Translations under genes and position numbers: made by a program | In this document: positions 33,701 to 43,925 of the stretch, in pieces | Layout of the letters: every line of letters begins with the position of its first letter | Position numbering within the stretch: the first letter of the stretch is position 1 | Origin: Liolophura sinensis | Lineage: Eukaryota > Mollusca > Polyplacophora > Chitonida > Chitonidae | Length of the DNA: 64,000 nucleotides | Direction: 5' to 3' | NCBI RefSeq assembly: GCF_032854445.1 | Contig: NC_088298.1 | Coordinates: 11,211,504 to 11,275,503 of the forward strand | Notes under the pieces: model-generated | Database searches by the model: none | What the model saw: the letters and a program-made list of their open reading frames with translations, nothing else | What the model was told of the DNA's origin: nothing

Positions 33701-35845
33701 ACTTTGCTTGCTAGGACATGTGGAGGGTGGTTTCAAACCCTACTGTGGACAGGGAATTTATAAATTTCCAACCGGCCCTGATAGCAGAGTTGATAGAGCG
33801 TCCCCTTCGGGAGGGGTAGATCCAGGGTCAATCATGGATCGAGTCACACATAAGACCTTAAAAGAGGAAGTTGTAACTTCTTCGCTTGGCGTTCAGGATG
33901 AAGGGGATAGTGCAACGACTGGTTGACCCGTATCGGTATAATGGCTCGAGCGAGGCAGCTTTACTTGCCTGGGGAAAGTCGTCTCAGTGAAGCAGCACTT
34001 GATAAAAGAGCGGTGGAAATCCGTTCTGCGACAAGGAGACACATTACGTGCATCCTAAGGATTCCTTCATCGTCATATGACTGGAAAATTGTTAAGTACA
34101 AGGTTAAACCTCAAGCACTCACTCATTCACCAATGCGGTCGCTGTGAGTTGCGCCATGCTGGCTTCTTCTCTGGTCGTACCTGGGAAGGTCTGGTAACAA
34201 CTTGATCATGGTCATGGGTTTCCCCTCTGTTACTACATCAGTATCCCTGTATACTACATTTGCCTCTGTGGCTCAGTTGGTTAGTGCGCTAGCGCAGCGT
34301 GATGATCCAGCAGTCTCTCACCAATGCAGTCGCTGTGAGTTTAAGTCCAGCTCATGCTGGCTTTCTCTCTAGCCGTATGTGGGAAGGTCTGTGAGCAACC
34401 TGCGGATGGTCGTGGGTTTCCCCCGGGCTCTGCCCGGTTTTCACCCACCATAATGCTGGCCGCCGTCCTATAAGTGAAATATTCTTGAGTACGGCGTAAA
34501 ACACCAATCAAAAAAAAAAAAAAAAAAATCAAATGTAGATTTTCATGTTTCTGTTCTAGGCCTGTTTCTGGAGGGGGTTGAATCCTGTGGGGCTGAAGAG
34601 ACAGGAGAGAATAGCCTACCTCAGACAGTGGACACAGATCACATCCAGTATAGATGGTGAGTTTAGCGAGTAGCGACGGTAGGGCAGTTTTGAAATCGAA
34701 CTCTTTTGTTGTTTACGTGAAAACAGTCCTTCTATATCATGTGACTTGTGAAAAATGTTAATCAGCTTTTATTGACGTTAATGTACCTCTCAGCTGGCTC
34801 ATCGTGTTCCAGGGGCACAGATGACACCTGTTGCCGTCATGACTGTATATAATTCCCAAACACTCACCTTCTCAATTTTCTCCATTGTCTGTTTACTCCC
34901 AAAGACTTCTTGTAAAATTTTATTTAAATTTTCATGTTATATGTAATTAAATTTTAATTAAAAATAGTTTCCTAACATTTCTGGCAGGTCAAAAATGGTA
35001 CCTTTAGCAATAAAAGAGTTTGAACTCGAAACTTGTTAGTGCTATCAGGACTCCCCATTCTGCAGCACTCATGAGAGGAAAATGAAATCTGGACACCCTG
35101 CTAAAATAAAATGTGTTCAAAAGAGCCGATTTCTTGCTATTACCTGCTGGGGCCCTCACTGACTAAGGTGGTTAAAGTGCTGACGGGCTCTCCGCTACTG
35201 TCAAGCCATTGAATAATGAGGTCAGGTGTGCGAATACAGCTTTAGCTTTTTCATGTGCTGCTTTGGGTATAACATGTTTAAGCCAAAAGGTTTGTCGGAT
35301 ACCTGCTGAAGGTCAGTGGTTTACTCCGGGCACTCCAGTTTTCTAGTCTGGTATTATTTAAAGAAAACTTGTCTGTAATGTTCTTCATTGTGATGAATTT
35401 CATTGTTTGTTATACCAGCATCGTGTGGGTACACAGCCTGATATTTTGTCACCAAGATCAATATTTTCACTTACTTTTCGGAATCATGAAAATATTGATT
35501 TTCACAATGAAATACCAGGCTGAAATAACTTATAGTATTTGGCTTTACACATGTAAAAAAGTTAAATAAAAAGTTTTAAGAAAGGGGCTTCCTCTGACAC
35601 TCTGCTAAAGACGGAATGGGAGTTGCATATGGGTTACAACATTGTCTTCCTTTCTTGAGGAAGTCTTCAGTCTCCGCTCTTCAGTCAAGCCTGCACATGA
35701 CAAATTAGCCTGTTTGTTTTCATTTGCAGAGACTTCCATTTCCCTGTTACTGCACAGTCCAGTGTTATTAGCCTACAGCCAGCCCACCAATAGAATTTTC
35801 ATGAGCCAAAAGCTGCGATGGAGAAAAAGGAGACGAGGAAAATAA
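21797..35845 (+). CDS. LETMD1: LETMD1-like mitochondrial LETM1-domain protein, nine exons
   Basis: Exons: 21797-21903, 23404-23586, 24733-24844, 28139-28220, 29325-29511, 30923-31024, 33027-33161, 34560-34656 and 35730-35845 (stop TAA). All junctions are GT-AG and phases fit except exon 4. Corrected length is about 373 residues, close to vertebrate LETMD1 (~360). Exon 1 encodes a basic, acid-poor leader (MALPMRAFGGVKIVVRHSFH) typical of mitochondrial import. Exon 2 has VVDKFMRYVDRYETILGKRY. Exons 4-5 carry the hydrophobic segment (MAPMLLVTALPLVPYALFPI) joined to YLFPRYFLTSHFWT, the LETM1-type core. Later exons hold the LETM1-like helical domain (ACFWRGLNPVGL in exon 8). The C-terminus is very basic (KLRWRKRRRGK). 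LETMD1 is a mitochondrial inner-membrane protein linked to mitochondrial structure and respiration. Exon 4 is 82 bp where 83 are needed, so the frame breaks near GAGACTGGTGAAG (28147-28159). An assembly error is the simplest explanation. Confidence 0.9.
22996..23037 (+). pseudogene. Partial copy of LETMD1 exon 2 in intron 1
   Basis: TCCTGAGTTCGGTCCCTGAC then TCACCAGTTGATCATGACCA matches exon 2 bases near 23413-23454 (CTGAGTTCAGTCCCTG, TTGATCATGACCA) with about six differences in 40. No convincing acceptor precedes it. A SINE now separates it from the true exon. Confidence 0.6.
23066..23398 (+). repeat. Chimeric SINE: B head and body, A 3' end, B terminal repeat
   Basis: The family B head (GATAGCACAGTTGGTAGAGC) and body continue to AAGCAGCACTA at 23281. 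The sequence then switches without a gap to the 3' part of family A (GGTTTCCACCCACTATAATG to CCAATCAAATAAATAAAT) until about 23367. It ends with the family B-type CTCTCACTCACTCACTCACT. Confidence 0.8.
26329..26925. mobile_element. TTAA-type palindromic MITE, copy 2
   Basis: Flanked by TTAA (26329-26332 and 26922-26925). Ends are AAGGGTGGAAAAAAACATAA on the left and the inverse of AGGAGAAAAAAACATAAAAA on the right. The arms pair along their whole length, including GGTGGGTATTTGGGACCACC against its partner near 26780, up to the centre near 26620. It is non-coding. The TTAA target suggests mobilisation by a piggyBac-type transposase; this is inferred. It lies in LETMD1 intron 3. Confidence 0.85.
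27136..27717 (+). repeat. Minisatellite, 38-bp unit, LETMD1 intron 3
   Basis: About 15 copies of GTAAGGAAATACACACTAAC followed by CCAGACAATGTGGGTATT. Most units contain GTAAGG, a good 5' splice-site match, about 420-1000 bp before exon 4. Unit-to-unit differences are few (CCCTGAC, CCCGAAC, GTGGGCAG variants). Confidence 0.95.
27838..27880 (+). repeat. SINE family A, 3' terminal fragment
   Basis: ATTCTTGAATACAGCACATG then ACACCAATCATATAAATAAA is the family A end; nothing upstream matches. Confidence 0.6.
28339..28715 (+). repeat. tRNA-derived SINE, family B, complete, with target duplication
   Basis: The element is about 28351-28703, between direct repeats ACATCTCTCAAA (28339-28350 and 28704-28715). 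Head: CCGGCCCTGATAGCACAGTT, GGTAGAGTG, box B GGGTCAATCC. Body: AAGAGGAAGTTGTAACTTGC, CAACGACTGGTTGACCCGTA, AAGAGCGGTGGAAATCCGTC. End: GACGTTAAACCCCAATCACT plus CACTC. It is the best reference copy of the family here. It lies in LETMD1 intron 4. Confidence 0.92.
28905..29120 (-). repeat. TTTA/TGTA microsatellite plus SINE family A fragment
   Basis: A TATT/TATG repeat of about 115 bp (28905-29020) runs straight into the inverted family A 3' end (TTTGATTGATGTTTTACGCC). The fragment lacks the CTCAAGAATATTTCACTTAT block and stops near the central region. The repeat is most simply the SINE's own AAAT tail, expanded and mutated. Confidence 0.8.
29228..29303 (+). repeat. SINE family A, 3' fragment
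   Basis: CCAACCACAATGCTGAACAC then GTTTTCTTGAGTACAGCACA and AAATAAATGAAA. It ends about 20 bp before LETMD1 exon 5 and may supply part of its acceptor region. Confidence 0.65.
29709..30009 (+). repeat. SINE family A, first of a tandem pair
   Basis: The element is about 29724-29994, between direct repeats CAAAAGGCCTTTGAT (29709-29723 and 29995-30009). Head TTCATGGTTCAGTTGGTTAG; tail of AAAT units. Confidence 0.92.
30010..30293 (+). repeat. SINE family A, second of a tandem pair
   Basis: It starts directly after the middle copy of the target duplication and is followed by a third copy, CAAAAGGCCTTTG (30280-30292). Head TTCATGGCTCAGTTGGTTAA; tail AATGAATAAATAAAA. It differs at many bases from its neighbour, so it is a separate insertion rather than a copy of it. 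Confidence 0.92.
31025..31885 (+). repeat. Minisatellite made of LETMD1 exon 6 end plus splice donor, 84-bp unit
   Basis: It begins at the exon 6 donor (31025). About ten further units each repeat the last ~41 coding bases of exon 6 (GAAATTCCCTTACCAGCTGG, AGCGGCTATCCATAGCACAT, TTG), then GTAAGG and ~36 bp of intron (TATGTGTATACAAATGTAGC). Nearly all units keep the GTAAGG donor (one reads GTATGG). One unit near 31230-31260 has lost its middle. A minus-strand open frame of 368 codons over this region is a by-product. Confidence 0.95.
31886..32051 (+). repeat. SINE family A, head missing, abutting the exon 6 array
   Basis: It starts within box B (GTAAGTCCAGCTCATGCTGG) right at the end of the minisatellite and continues to TAAATAAATGAACAAAT. 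The direct abutment suggests the array and SINE were joined by a deletion. Confidence 0.8.
32205..32520 (+). repeat. Dispersed repeat, copy 1, LETMD1 intron 6
   Basis: Diverged partner of 33265-33560. Shared marks: ATCTGACACCATGGTTC, CAGCGGTTTCCATACAATTT, TCCTGGTTTGATATGATATT, a GTGGAATGATGT block and a terminal TGTCACACCAGGC. No coding or known element structure was seen. Confidence 0.55.
33265..33560 (+). repeat. Dispersed repeat, copy 2, LETMD1 intron 7
   Basis: It matches copy 1 through GACCTGACACCATTGTTCAC, GTCAGTTTCTGTGAAATTTT, CCTGATGAGGCCTGATAATA, ACGGTGGAATGATGTCAGGT and TTGTCACCCCAAGC. The two copies flank exon 7 in the same orientation. Confidence 0.55.
33770..34126 (+). repeat. 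SINE family B
   Basis: Complete: head AACCGGCCCTGATAGCAGAG, box B GGGTCAATCATG, end AAGGTTAAACCTCAAGCACT then CACTCATT. Directly followed by a family A fragment. Confidence 0.9.
34128..34222 (+). repeat. SINE family A, internal fragment
   Basis: CACCAATGCGGTCGCTGTGA to GGTCATGGGTTTCCC only; head and 3' end are missing, with a small deletion after GAGTT. It joins the family B SINE without spacer. Confidence 0.75.
34250..34529 (+). repeat. SINE family A with pure poly(A) tail
   Basis: Complete (head GCCTCTGTGGCTCAGTTGGT). The tail is about 19 A in a row instead of AAAT units, unlike its siblings. It ends about 30 bp before LETMD1 exon 8. Confidence 0.92.
35150..35345 (+). repeat. Degenerate SINE-like fragment
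   Basis: A head-like CTGACTAAGGTGGTTAAAGT and a later GAAGGTCAGTGGTTTACTCC GGGCACTCC block, shared with 13840 and 62040 (inverted). Old tRNA-SINE, family not named. Confidence 0.4.
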
Positions 35846-36383
35846 CCTGTTTAGCTGGGGAAAATTTTAAATGTAGGGATAGATTTGAAATCTCAGGAAA
35901 GCCTTACAATTCAAAACGTCATCCTTATTTGACCAATTCATTACATTTTGAAATAAATTCACAAAAGTTGAAATTTACCACAAAATGTCACTGCCCAATA
36001 AGATCACTTGACCTTTGACACTGACTGATCTTTCTTAATTTTCGTTAGTCCTTCAGTTGAGTGAAGGAAAACATGATCATGTTGTTCTGAGACTCGTTTT
36101 CATGTAAATGTGTAGCACCTAGGGGAAGCCTTATTTTAGGTGGTTGGTTGTTTATAAATGCAGGTAAAGGTCATCATACTCAAGAGCTCAAGATGCGATT
36201 CAACTCGGCTGAATTGGTCGTACGCCATTGGTTCTAGTGGCTGGTGACCATAAGACTATAAAATTGACTAGCATACGTGTGACGACTCTAGTACGACTCC
36301 AGTTTAGTTGCGTCATTATTTTGTATACGCAAATAATTGGGACCCAGCGCAGGAGTCCGGTTGGGTCATAAGCCCTGGTGACC

Positions 36384-36956
36384 TTAAAGGTGGAGAAAAC
36401 ATAAAAATGACATAAAGCTGAGATGAAAGAGTGCGGAAAGTTATTCCTAAGTGTGGTCAATATTTATCTGATTTTTCCTTAAGGAGAAAAAGACACTTAA
36501 AAAAATATTTTTTGTATGGTGGGTTTTTGGTAATTTTGATCTTTGTTTAATAATGTCATAAATGAAGAGGTTTAATAAATAGTTTTGCACTAGAATTTGT
36601 TCTTTTCAGCTAACAAATGTATGAAACCTCAATTTGGATCATATTTATATTTTTAATATGATCATAAATATTATCATAATTTAGGTTAAATGCATATGTT
36701 TCGATATAAACAACAAATTTACATTCAAATAAATTTATTAGACAAGCATCACATCCTTATTTAGAACATTATTATGCAACACCGATAAATACAAAAAGTT
36801 GGTCCCAAATACACACCATACAAAAATATTTTCAAATACCCTTTTCTCGTGAAAAAAAAAAAAAAAAAAATAAATATTAAAGGTCATATTTGCAAATAAG
36901 TTTTGATGCTCTTTCATCTGATTTTGGCATCATTTTTATGTTTTCTTCTACTTTAA
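36384..36956. mobile_element. TTAA-type palindromic MITE, copy 3
   Basis: TTAA at 36384-36387 and 36953-36956; left end AGGTGGAGAAAACATAAAAA TGACATAAAG. It is shorter than copy 2 because of a deletion in the left arm (GGTGGGTTTTTGGTAATTTT). The centre ATTTATATTTTTAATATGAT is shared. It follows the LETMD1 stop by about 540 bp. Confidence 0.85.
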
Positions 36957-38239
36957 GATAACAAAACTTAAATGTTGATATGGCACAGGCCAGTCATACT
37001 AGCACTTGTTTAACTCTGTTGGCATAACCCAAATTAAACCGGCTGCACACCAGAGGATCGGCGTCAGATTTGAACCCTGAATTCATTTGGCCGAAAAACT
37101 TTCTTAGCACTACATCACTGTATACAAAGTATGGCCCAAAAAACATGTTGAGGCCATCATTTGTTTTGGTACCTTCTGTAGGAGCCTATTTTGTGAATAG
37201 ACCGATGGAATGTTCGAACTGGAGCTCCCACATATGTTTATAGAGAAGCCAGAGTAGGTAAACAGGTATGTAACTGAAATGCTTAGCCATCGTGTATGTG
37301 CACAAAACTCTTACCAGTTAGAATCTAATGTTGGTTTTGGTGTGGGATACCTGTTGGTATCATTTTTGCTGGCTCAGTTGCAGGTAGAAATCTGAATTTT
37401 TGTAGGATCGTGTAAGTGTGATATTGAGCTGCATCAGCGTCCAAACATTTGTGTGTAGAAAGATTGATCAAATAATAATTGTGAACATTGTCATTCCTAA
37501 ATTATTACAAATTTTACAAAGTTTTTATAATCTGTTTTTACAAGTCTTGGAGGATCATTCTGGAGCAGATTTTTTTTGTCATTTCAACTTTACATTACAT
37601 GAACGTTGCGGACAAGTGTCACACTGTATTCTCAAATGCTTTAGATGTCATCCATTGTCAGCAGTATTGTGTCACTTCATGTCACATCAGGAATGTTGTC
37701 ACATTAAGTCAGGTGAATTGTAATGAAACTATCGAAGGTTTTTTTTTTTGATGACAGTATGTTTCTACACATTAAAGTGTGTTCTTCATCGTACCTCTTT
37801 TTGAACCTCTTAGAATTCATGTGGTCTGTTTGTCATTAAAGGGAAACTGACATAGGTTGGCTGACAGTGGGGGTATAGGATTCCCTGGGTTAAAGCCGTC
37901 AGCCTTGGTCATGCCTGAACAACTGTACTGTACCTAATCAGCTTTAATGGCCTTTTTTTTTTTTAACAGCAACTTTTCTGATGTGGTGATCTACTTCTTT
38001 AAGTCCGGACATAGTTTTCTACACCATTAAGCCTTTATATTACTGGTGAAATAGTTGGTGTGAGTACAGCTAAAACACAAGTATGTAAACTTTTGTCATA
38101 CATGTACAGTCGTGTATGGTAATGAGTTTTCACGCATAAAACTACCTAACACAGAATGTTGAAGGACCAGACATGCCAAAGGGGCTGGTTTAGGATACTA
38201 CATGTATACATGTATTTGCATCCGTCTTTCTTGGTGAAT

Positions 38240-38249
<10 letters not shown>

Positions 38250-38271
<22 letters not shown>

Positions 38272-38272
38272 A
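38250..38272. repeat. GT microsatellite
   Basis: Uninterrupted TG dinucleotides of about 11 units. Confidence 0.9.
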
Positions 38273-38917
38273 GTACTGTGAAGGTATTCTGCTTCGTTTG
38301 TCTATGTGATATGGTGTAGACACCACACACTTATGTCTACATGGCCTTCCATGAATGCTGATACATTCTGCAATGTCCATGTAACCTTTTCAAACTTCTG
38401 GCTGAAAAATTGCCTTTAACTCTTTGCTCATCAAATCCCAATTTTAGCACCATTTTTTTTTTCAATGAAATAAATATTTTCTGTGCTTTTGTAAATTGTA
38501 AGATATTTGTGAAATTACGTTTTGAAATGTACGTTGTATGCAATAATGTCTAGAATAGTTATAAAAATAGGAACGGTTATAAAAATAGGACTGATTAGAA
38601 AATAGGATATATGTGTCCAGTACAAGCATGCAAATACCCTAATTCTTCCAACGTTTTCAGTTGCTTCTGCAACCAATATTTTGAAACATTCTGAAAGAAT
38701 AATGGGGTGTAGAGAAACAATTCGCACAGATTTATAAAGCTTGCATCTTTAATGACACAAAGACATCAGTTATGGCGTCATTTTCATAAAAATTGTATGC
38801 ATAAATTCCACTGAGAAAGGTGCTTTAGTGGTTGTAAAGGTTGGAGATTTACGTTAGGGCTGCTATGTTTCCTAAGGCGCATCACAGGGTGCATAGGGTT
38901 AAGGAAGTAGATGTCCA

Positions 38918-39432
38918 TATATAGAGTGCAATGCTTGTACAAGGAAAGATGTCCAAATATACAGTGCAGTGCTTGTACAAGGAAAGATGTCCAAATATAC
39001 ATATGCCATGCTTGTACAAGGAAAGATGTCCAATTGTGCAGTGCAACACTTGTACAAGGAAAGATATCCAGATGTATAGTGCAATGCCTGTACAAGGAAA
39101 GGTGTCCAATTGTACAGTGCAACGCCTGCACAAGAAATGAAAAGCAAATGTAAAGTGCAACGCCTGTATAAGGAAAGATGTGCAAATGTATAGTACAACA
39201 GTTGTACAGGGAAAGATGTCCAAATGTACAGTGCAACGCACGTACAAAAAACAATGTCCAAATGTATAGTGCCATGCCTGTATAAGGAAAGATGTCCAAA
39301 TGTATAGTGCCATGCTTGTATAAGGAAAGATGTCCAAATGTATAGTGCCATGCTTGTATAAGGAAAGATGTCCAAGTGTACAGTGAAGCATTTGTGCAAG
39401 GAAAGATGTTCAAATGTAAAGTACAGTACAAC
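38918..39432 (+). repeat. Minisatellite, ~38-bp unit
   Basis: About 13 diverged copies of TTGTACAAGGAAAGATGTCC followed by AAATGTATAGTGCAATGC. Because 38 is not a multiple of 3, the absence of stops lets all three minus-strand frames stay open for 170-215 codons; these are not genes. Confidence 0.93.
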
Positions 39433-39488
39433 AGTTGTACCGTTCAAGAGAGTAAGGCATGTTTAAATGTACAGTGTACGTATGTGTC

Positions 39489-40856
39489 AGTGTTAAGGAA
39501 ATAGGCAATGTCCAGATGTACACGCGCAGTGCAACATCATATGTCGCTGTTAAGGAAAGAGGCGATGTCCAGATGTACACGCGCAGTGCAACATCATGTG
39601 TCAGTGTTAAGGAAATAGGCGATGTCCAGCTGTACATGCACAGTGCAACATCATGTGTCACTGTTAAGGAAATAGGCGATGTCTAGATGTACTCACACAG
39701 TGCAACATCATGTGTCACTGTTAAGGAAATAGGCGATGTCCAGATGTACATGTGCAGTGGAACATCATGTGTTGCTGTTAAGGAAATAGGCGATGTCCAG
39801 ATGTACATTCACAGTGCAACATCATGTGTCAGTGTTGAGGAAATAGGCGATGTCCAGATGTACATGCGCAGTGCAACATCATGTGTCAGTGTTAAGGAAA
39901 TAGGCGATGTCCAGATGTACACGCACAGTGCAACATCATGTGTCAGTGTTAAGGAAATAGGCGATGTCCAGATGTACACGCACAGTGCAACATCATGTGT
40001 CAGTGTTAAGGAAATAGGCAATGTCCAGATGTATACGCGCAGTGCAACATCATGTGTCGCTGTTAAGGAAATAGGCGATGTCCAGATGTACACGCGCAGT
40101 GCAACATCATGTGTCACTGTTAAGGAAATCGGCGATGTCCAGATGTACATGCACTGTGCAACATCATGTGTTAGTGTTAAGGAAATAGGCGATGTCCAGG
40201 TGTACATGCACTGTGCAACATCATGTGTCAGTGTTAAGGAAATAGGCGATGTCCAGATGTACATGCACAGTGCAACATCATGTGTCACTGTTAAGGAAAT
40301 AGGCGATGTCCAGATGTACATGCACTGTGCAACATCATGTGTCACTGTTAAGGAAATAGGCGATGTCTAGATGTACACACACAGTGCAACATCATGTGTC
40401 ACTGTTAAGGAAATAGGCGATGTCCAGATGTACACGTGCAGTGGAACATCATGTGTTGCTGTTAAGGAAATAGGCGATGTCCAGATGTACACGCGCAGTG
40501 CAACATCATGTGTCACTGTTAAGGAAATCGGCGATGTCCAGATGTACACGCACAGTGCAACATCATGTGTCACTGTTAAGGAAATAGGCGATGTCCAGAT
40601 GTACATGCACTGTGCAACATCATGTGTCAGTGTTAAGGAAATAGGCGATGTCCAGATGTACATGCACAGTGCAACATCATGTGTCACTGTTAAGGAAATA
40701 GGCGATGTCCAGATGTACATGCACTGTGCAACATCATGTGTCAGTGTTAAGGAAATAGGCGATGTCCAGATGTACATGCACTGTGCAACATCATGTGTTA
40801 GTGTTAAGGAAATAGGCGATGTCCAGATGTACACGCGCAGTGCAACATCATGCGTC
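39489..40856 (+). repeat. Minisatellite, 57-bp unit, ~24 copies, open on both strands
   Basis: The unit contains CAGTGCAACATCATGTGTCA, CTGTTAAGGAAATAGGCGAT and GTCCAGATGTACACGCG. Since 57 is 3 x 19, every copy reads in one frame: a 19-residue repeat with SATSCVTVKEIGDVQMY on plus and THDVAL.MYIWTSPISLT on minus. Plus-strand frames of 227 and 178 codons are split by a TAG near 40367. No start context, splice sites or homology supports translation. Confidence 0.95.
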
Positions 40857-41164
40857 AAATTTAAGGTAAAGAGCAGTGTGTGTCAAAGAAATGAGGGGAC
40901 ATTTTAAGAGCATTTGTGAATAGTCAATATTCACATGCACAGTACTACATGTGCCATACTGTGTTTATATAGAGACCTTCAGTTTGTATATTTAGTAGAT
41001 CTGTGATTATGTACATGTGTTCAACATGTGTAAATATTTTGTTACATATTTGTAAATGTATGTATATTAATTATTTCATAACCTGTAATATAACTGAAGA
41101 TAGCACCAGGAAACTGTCTTTTTTTTTTTTTTTTCTTCTTTAGATAAATCCTCTACAGCTTGTG

Positions 41165-41275
41165 TTGCATGATTGGATTGTTTGCTTGATTGATTCACTG
41201 GTACTTATTGTCGGACTCGAGAAAATTTCACTTTTACAATGGTGGCAAGTTGCTGTTATGGGAAGATCACAGAGA
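41165..41275 (-). repeat. SINE family A, old 3' fragment
   Basis: GATTGATTCACTGGTACTTA then CTCGAGAAAATTTCACTTTT and ACAATGGTGGCAAGTTGCTG follows the inverted family A 3' part with many changes. Confidence 0.5.
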
Positions 41276-41451
41276 CAGGAAGTACCTTACATCACCATTG
41301 ATGGAAGCCCAGGGAAGTTACCTCTAACAAACTTCATGCTCATTGTCATCAATGCCTCCAAAACAAGGGAAGGCAAAAGAATCTCAAAATATTTCCTACC
41401 TGAGGATGGGGTTGAACCAACAACTAATGTGTTTGAGGGGTTCAAAGACAT

Positions 41452-42286
41452 GCCCAACCCACCCCTCAGACAGAGGGATATGGTGGGCGCACTACGGCAA
41501 CCAACCCCTCAGACAGAGGCATATGGTGGACACTCTATGACAACCCATCCCTCAGACAGAGGGATATGGTGGACGTACTATGACAACCCACCCCTCAGAC
41601 AGAGGCATATGGTGGACACTCTATGACAACCCATCCCTCAGACAGAGGGATATGGAGGACGCACTATGACAACCCATCCCTCAGACAGAGGCATGTGGTG
41701 GGCACACTACGACAACCCACCCCTCAGACAGAGGGATATGGTGGACGCACTATGACAACCCATCCCTCAGACAGAGGGATATGGTGGACACTATGACAAC
41801 CCACCCCTCAGACAGAGGCATATGGTGGACACTCTATGACAACCCATCCCTCAGACAGAGGGATATGGCCGGACGCACTATGACAACCCATCCCTCAGAC
41901 AGAGGGATGTGGTGGACACACTATGACAACCCACCCCTCAGAGGCATATGGTGGATGCATTATGACAACCCATCCCTCAGACAGAGGGATACGGCCGGAC
42001 GCACTATGACAACCCATCCCTCAGACAGAGGGATGTGGTGGACACACTATGACAACCCACCCCTCAGACAGAGGGATATGGTGGACACACTATGACAACC
42101 CACCCCTCAGACAGAGGGATATGGTGGATGCACTATGACAACCCACCCCTCAGACAGAGGGATATGGTGAACACACTATGACAACCCACCCCTCAGACAG
42201 AGGCATATGGTGGATGCACTATGACAACCCACCCCTCAGACAGAGGGATGTGGTGGACACACTATGACAACCCACCCCTCAGATAG
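41452..42286 (+). repeat. Minisatellite, ~43-bp unit
   Basis: About 19 copies of CCCTCAGACAGAGGGATATG followed by GTGGACACACTATGACAACC CA. Variants (GGCATATGG, GGCCGGACGC) recur in blocks, showing that multi-unit blocks were duplicated. Confidence 0.95.
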
Positions 42287-42299
42287 GCAACTTTATAAA

Positions 42300-42410
42300 A
42301 CTGTGCAAATTATTTCTCTATACCCCATAGCTCTCTCAGAATGTTTCAAAATATTGGCAGCAGTGGCAGTTGGAAAGGTTGAAGTATTATAGGGTATGTT
42401 CATTCAGCTG
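42300..42410 (+). repeat. Dispersed repeat fragment, partner of 1340
   Basis: ATTTCTCTATACCCCATAGC, then CAGAATGTTTCAAAATATTG. It directly follows the 43-bp array. Confidence 0.5.
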
Positions 42411-42547
42411 GTTGAATACGAAGAGTTGAATTGATTTGACAATGTAAGACGCACCCACCATGTGAATGAGGCTTTAACAACCTGCAGAGCTTAGTGGGAT
42501 TAATTAAGGGTGGGGCCAAGGTGGGGGCAAACATCTAAGATATGATT

Positions 42548-42806
42548 ATTTATTTATTTATTTGATTGGTGTTTTATGATGTTCTCAAGAATATTTCACT
42601 TATACCACGCCGGCCAGCATTATGGTGGGAGGAAACCGGGCAGAGTCCGGGGGAAACCCACAACCATCAGCAGGTTGCTTTCAGACCTTCCTGCGTACGG
42701 CGGGAGAGGAAGCTAGGAGCTGGACTTACAGCGACCGCATTGGTGCGAGGCTCCTGGGTGATTATGCTGCGCTAGTGCGCTAACCAACTGAACCACGGAG
42801 GCCCCC
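42548..42806 (-). repeat. SINE family A
   Basis: Complete on the minus strand; head AACCAACTGAACCACGGAGG at right. A small deletion removes part of the CATGAGCTGGACTTGAACTC region. Confidence 0.9.
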
Positions 42807-43103
42807 GGTAAGATCATAAAATGTATCATTTCCGAGTTCAGAGATATAATCATGCATATAAAAACTGAACCTTCTGATGTTTCTACTGGAGTCTTAAAAG
42901 AAATTTAATTCCTGGAGAGAAAAATGATTTGAATTCATGCCCTGTTTGGCTGGTTATAAATCATTTCTATATTTAAATCAACTCCAACCCACAGTTCCAA
43001 TCCCATAATGCCCAACATTCCAGCGTAATGATGTCTTCACTCCATCTGTGAAACCGATGTCACATAAATAAGCACTGGATGATCAAACCTGTATCTGATC
43101 GAT

Positions 43104-43200
43104 TTGATTTTTCGACATACTGAATAATATTTCACTTAAATGCATAAGCGCTTTGGGGAAACCACCGATCTTTGGCAAGTTACTGACAGCCTTCCCTACT
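43104..43200 (-). repeat. SINE family A, old fragment
   Basis: ACATACTGAATAATATTTCA then GGGGAAACCACCGATCTTTG and ACAGCCTTCCCTAC follow the inverted family A order. Confidence 0.5.
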
Positions 43201-43479
43201 TGTGACTTAAAGATATGCACACAATATTGCTAAAAGACAAGTGGTCTTCAGTGAATGTGTAAAGGGTCACAGAGGTGTCATCCATTGCTTACAGGCACCT
43301 AGGCCCCTGATAAACAGTGAGGGCAGGGCAATGCACACATTTACTGTCCAAGGTTTAAAACTGCAATGTGTGCGCCAGCAATATGCACATTTCCAGACAA
43401 TGTTATGACTCTTTGAGACGTGACATTGAGAGATTGGCAAGTAGCCCTACCCTACTGTGTAGCCGCGAAGTCATATTGT

Positions 43480-43753
43480 CCCTGGGGGCCTCCGTGGCTC
43501 ATTCGGTTAGCGCACTAGCGCAGCGTAATGACCCAGGAGTCTCTCACCAATGCGGTCGCTATGAGTTCAAGTCCAGCTCATGCTGGCTTCCTCTCTGGCC
43601 GTACATGGGGAGGTCTGACAGCAACCTGCGGATGGTCGTGGGTTTCCCCCGGGCTCTGCCCGGCTTCCACCCGAAATAATACTGGTTGCTGTCGCGTAAG
43701 TGAAATATTCTTGAGTACGGCATAAAACACCAATCAAATAAATAAATAAATCA
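43480..43753 (+). repeat. SINE family A
   Basis: One of the best preserved copies: GGGGGCCTCCGTGGCTCATT, box B GAGTTCAAGTCC, end CGGCATAAAACACCAATCAA and AAAT tail. Confidence 0.93.
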
Positions 43754-43925
43754 TATTACCCTGTGATGTCACTTTGTTGTTGAAGTTTAAAACAGGGTTT
43801 TGAAAGGCAAGCTTCTGAACTACCTCAGTGAGATTATGATGGAACATGTGATTTCATCTACATCAATGACTGATGAAAAATTGTTTCATGTACATTTCAC
43901 AGGCCTCCATCATTTAAGTGAAATA

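Noticed and set aside
38784-39447. Three overlapping 169-215-codon minus-strand frames
   Set aside because: The ~38-bp array rotates through all frames without stops. The predicted peptides are the same repeat in shifted phase and match no family.
39687-40907. Long plus and minus frames with 19-residue repeats as protein genes
   Set aside because: Both strands are equally open and no splice or start signal was seen. Kept only as a finding to check.
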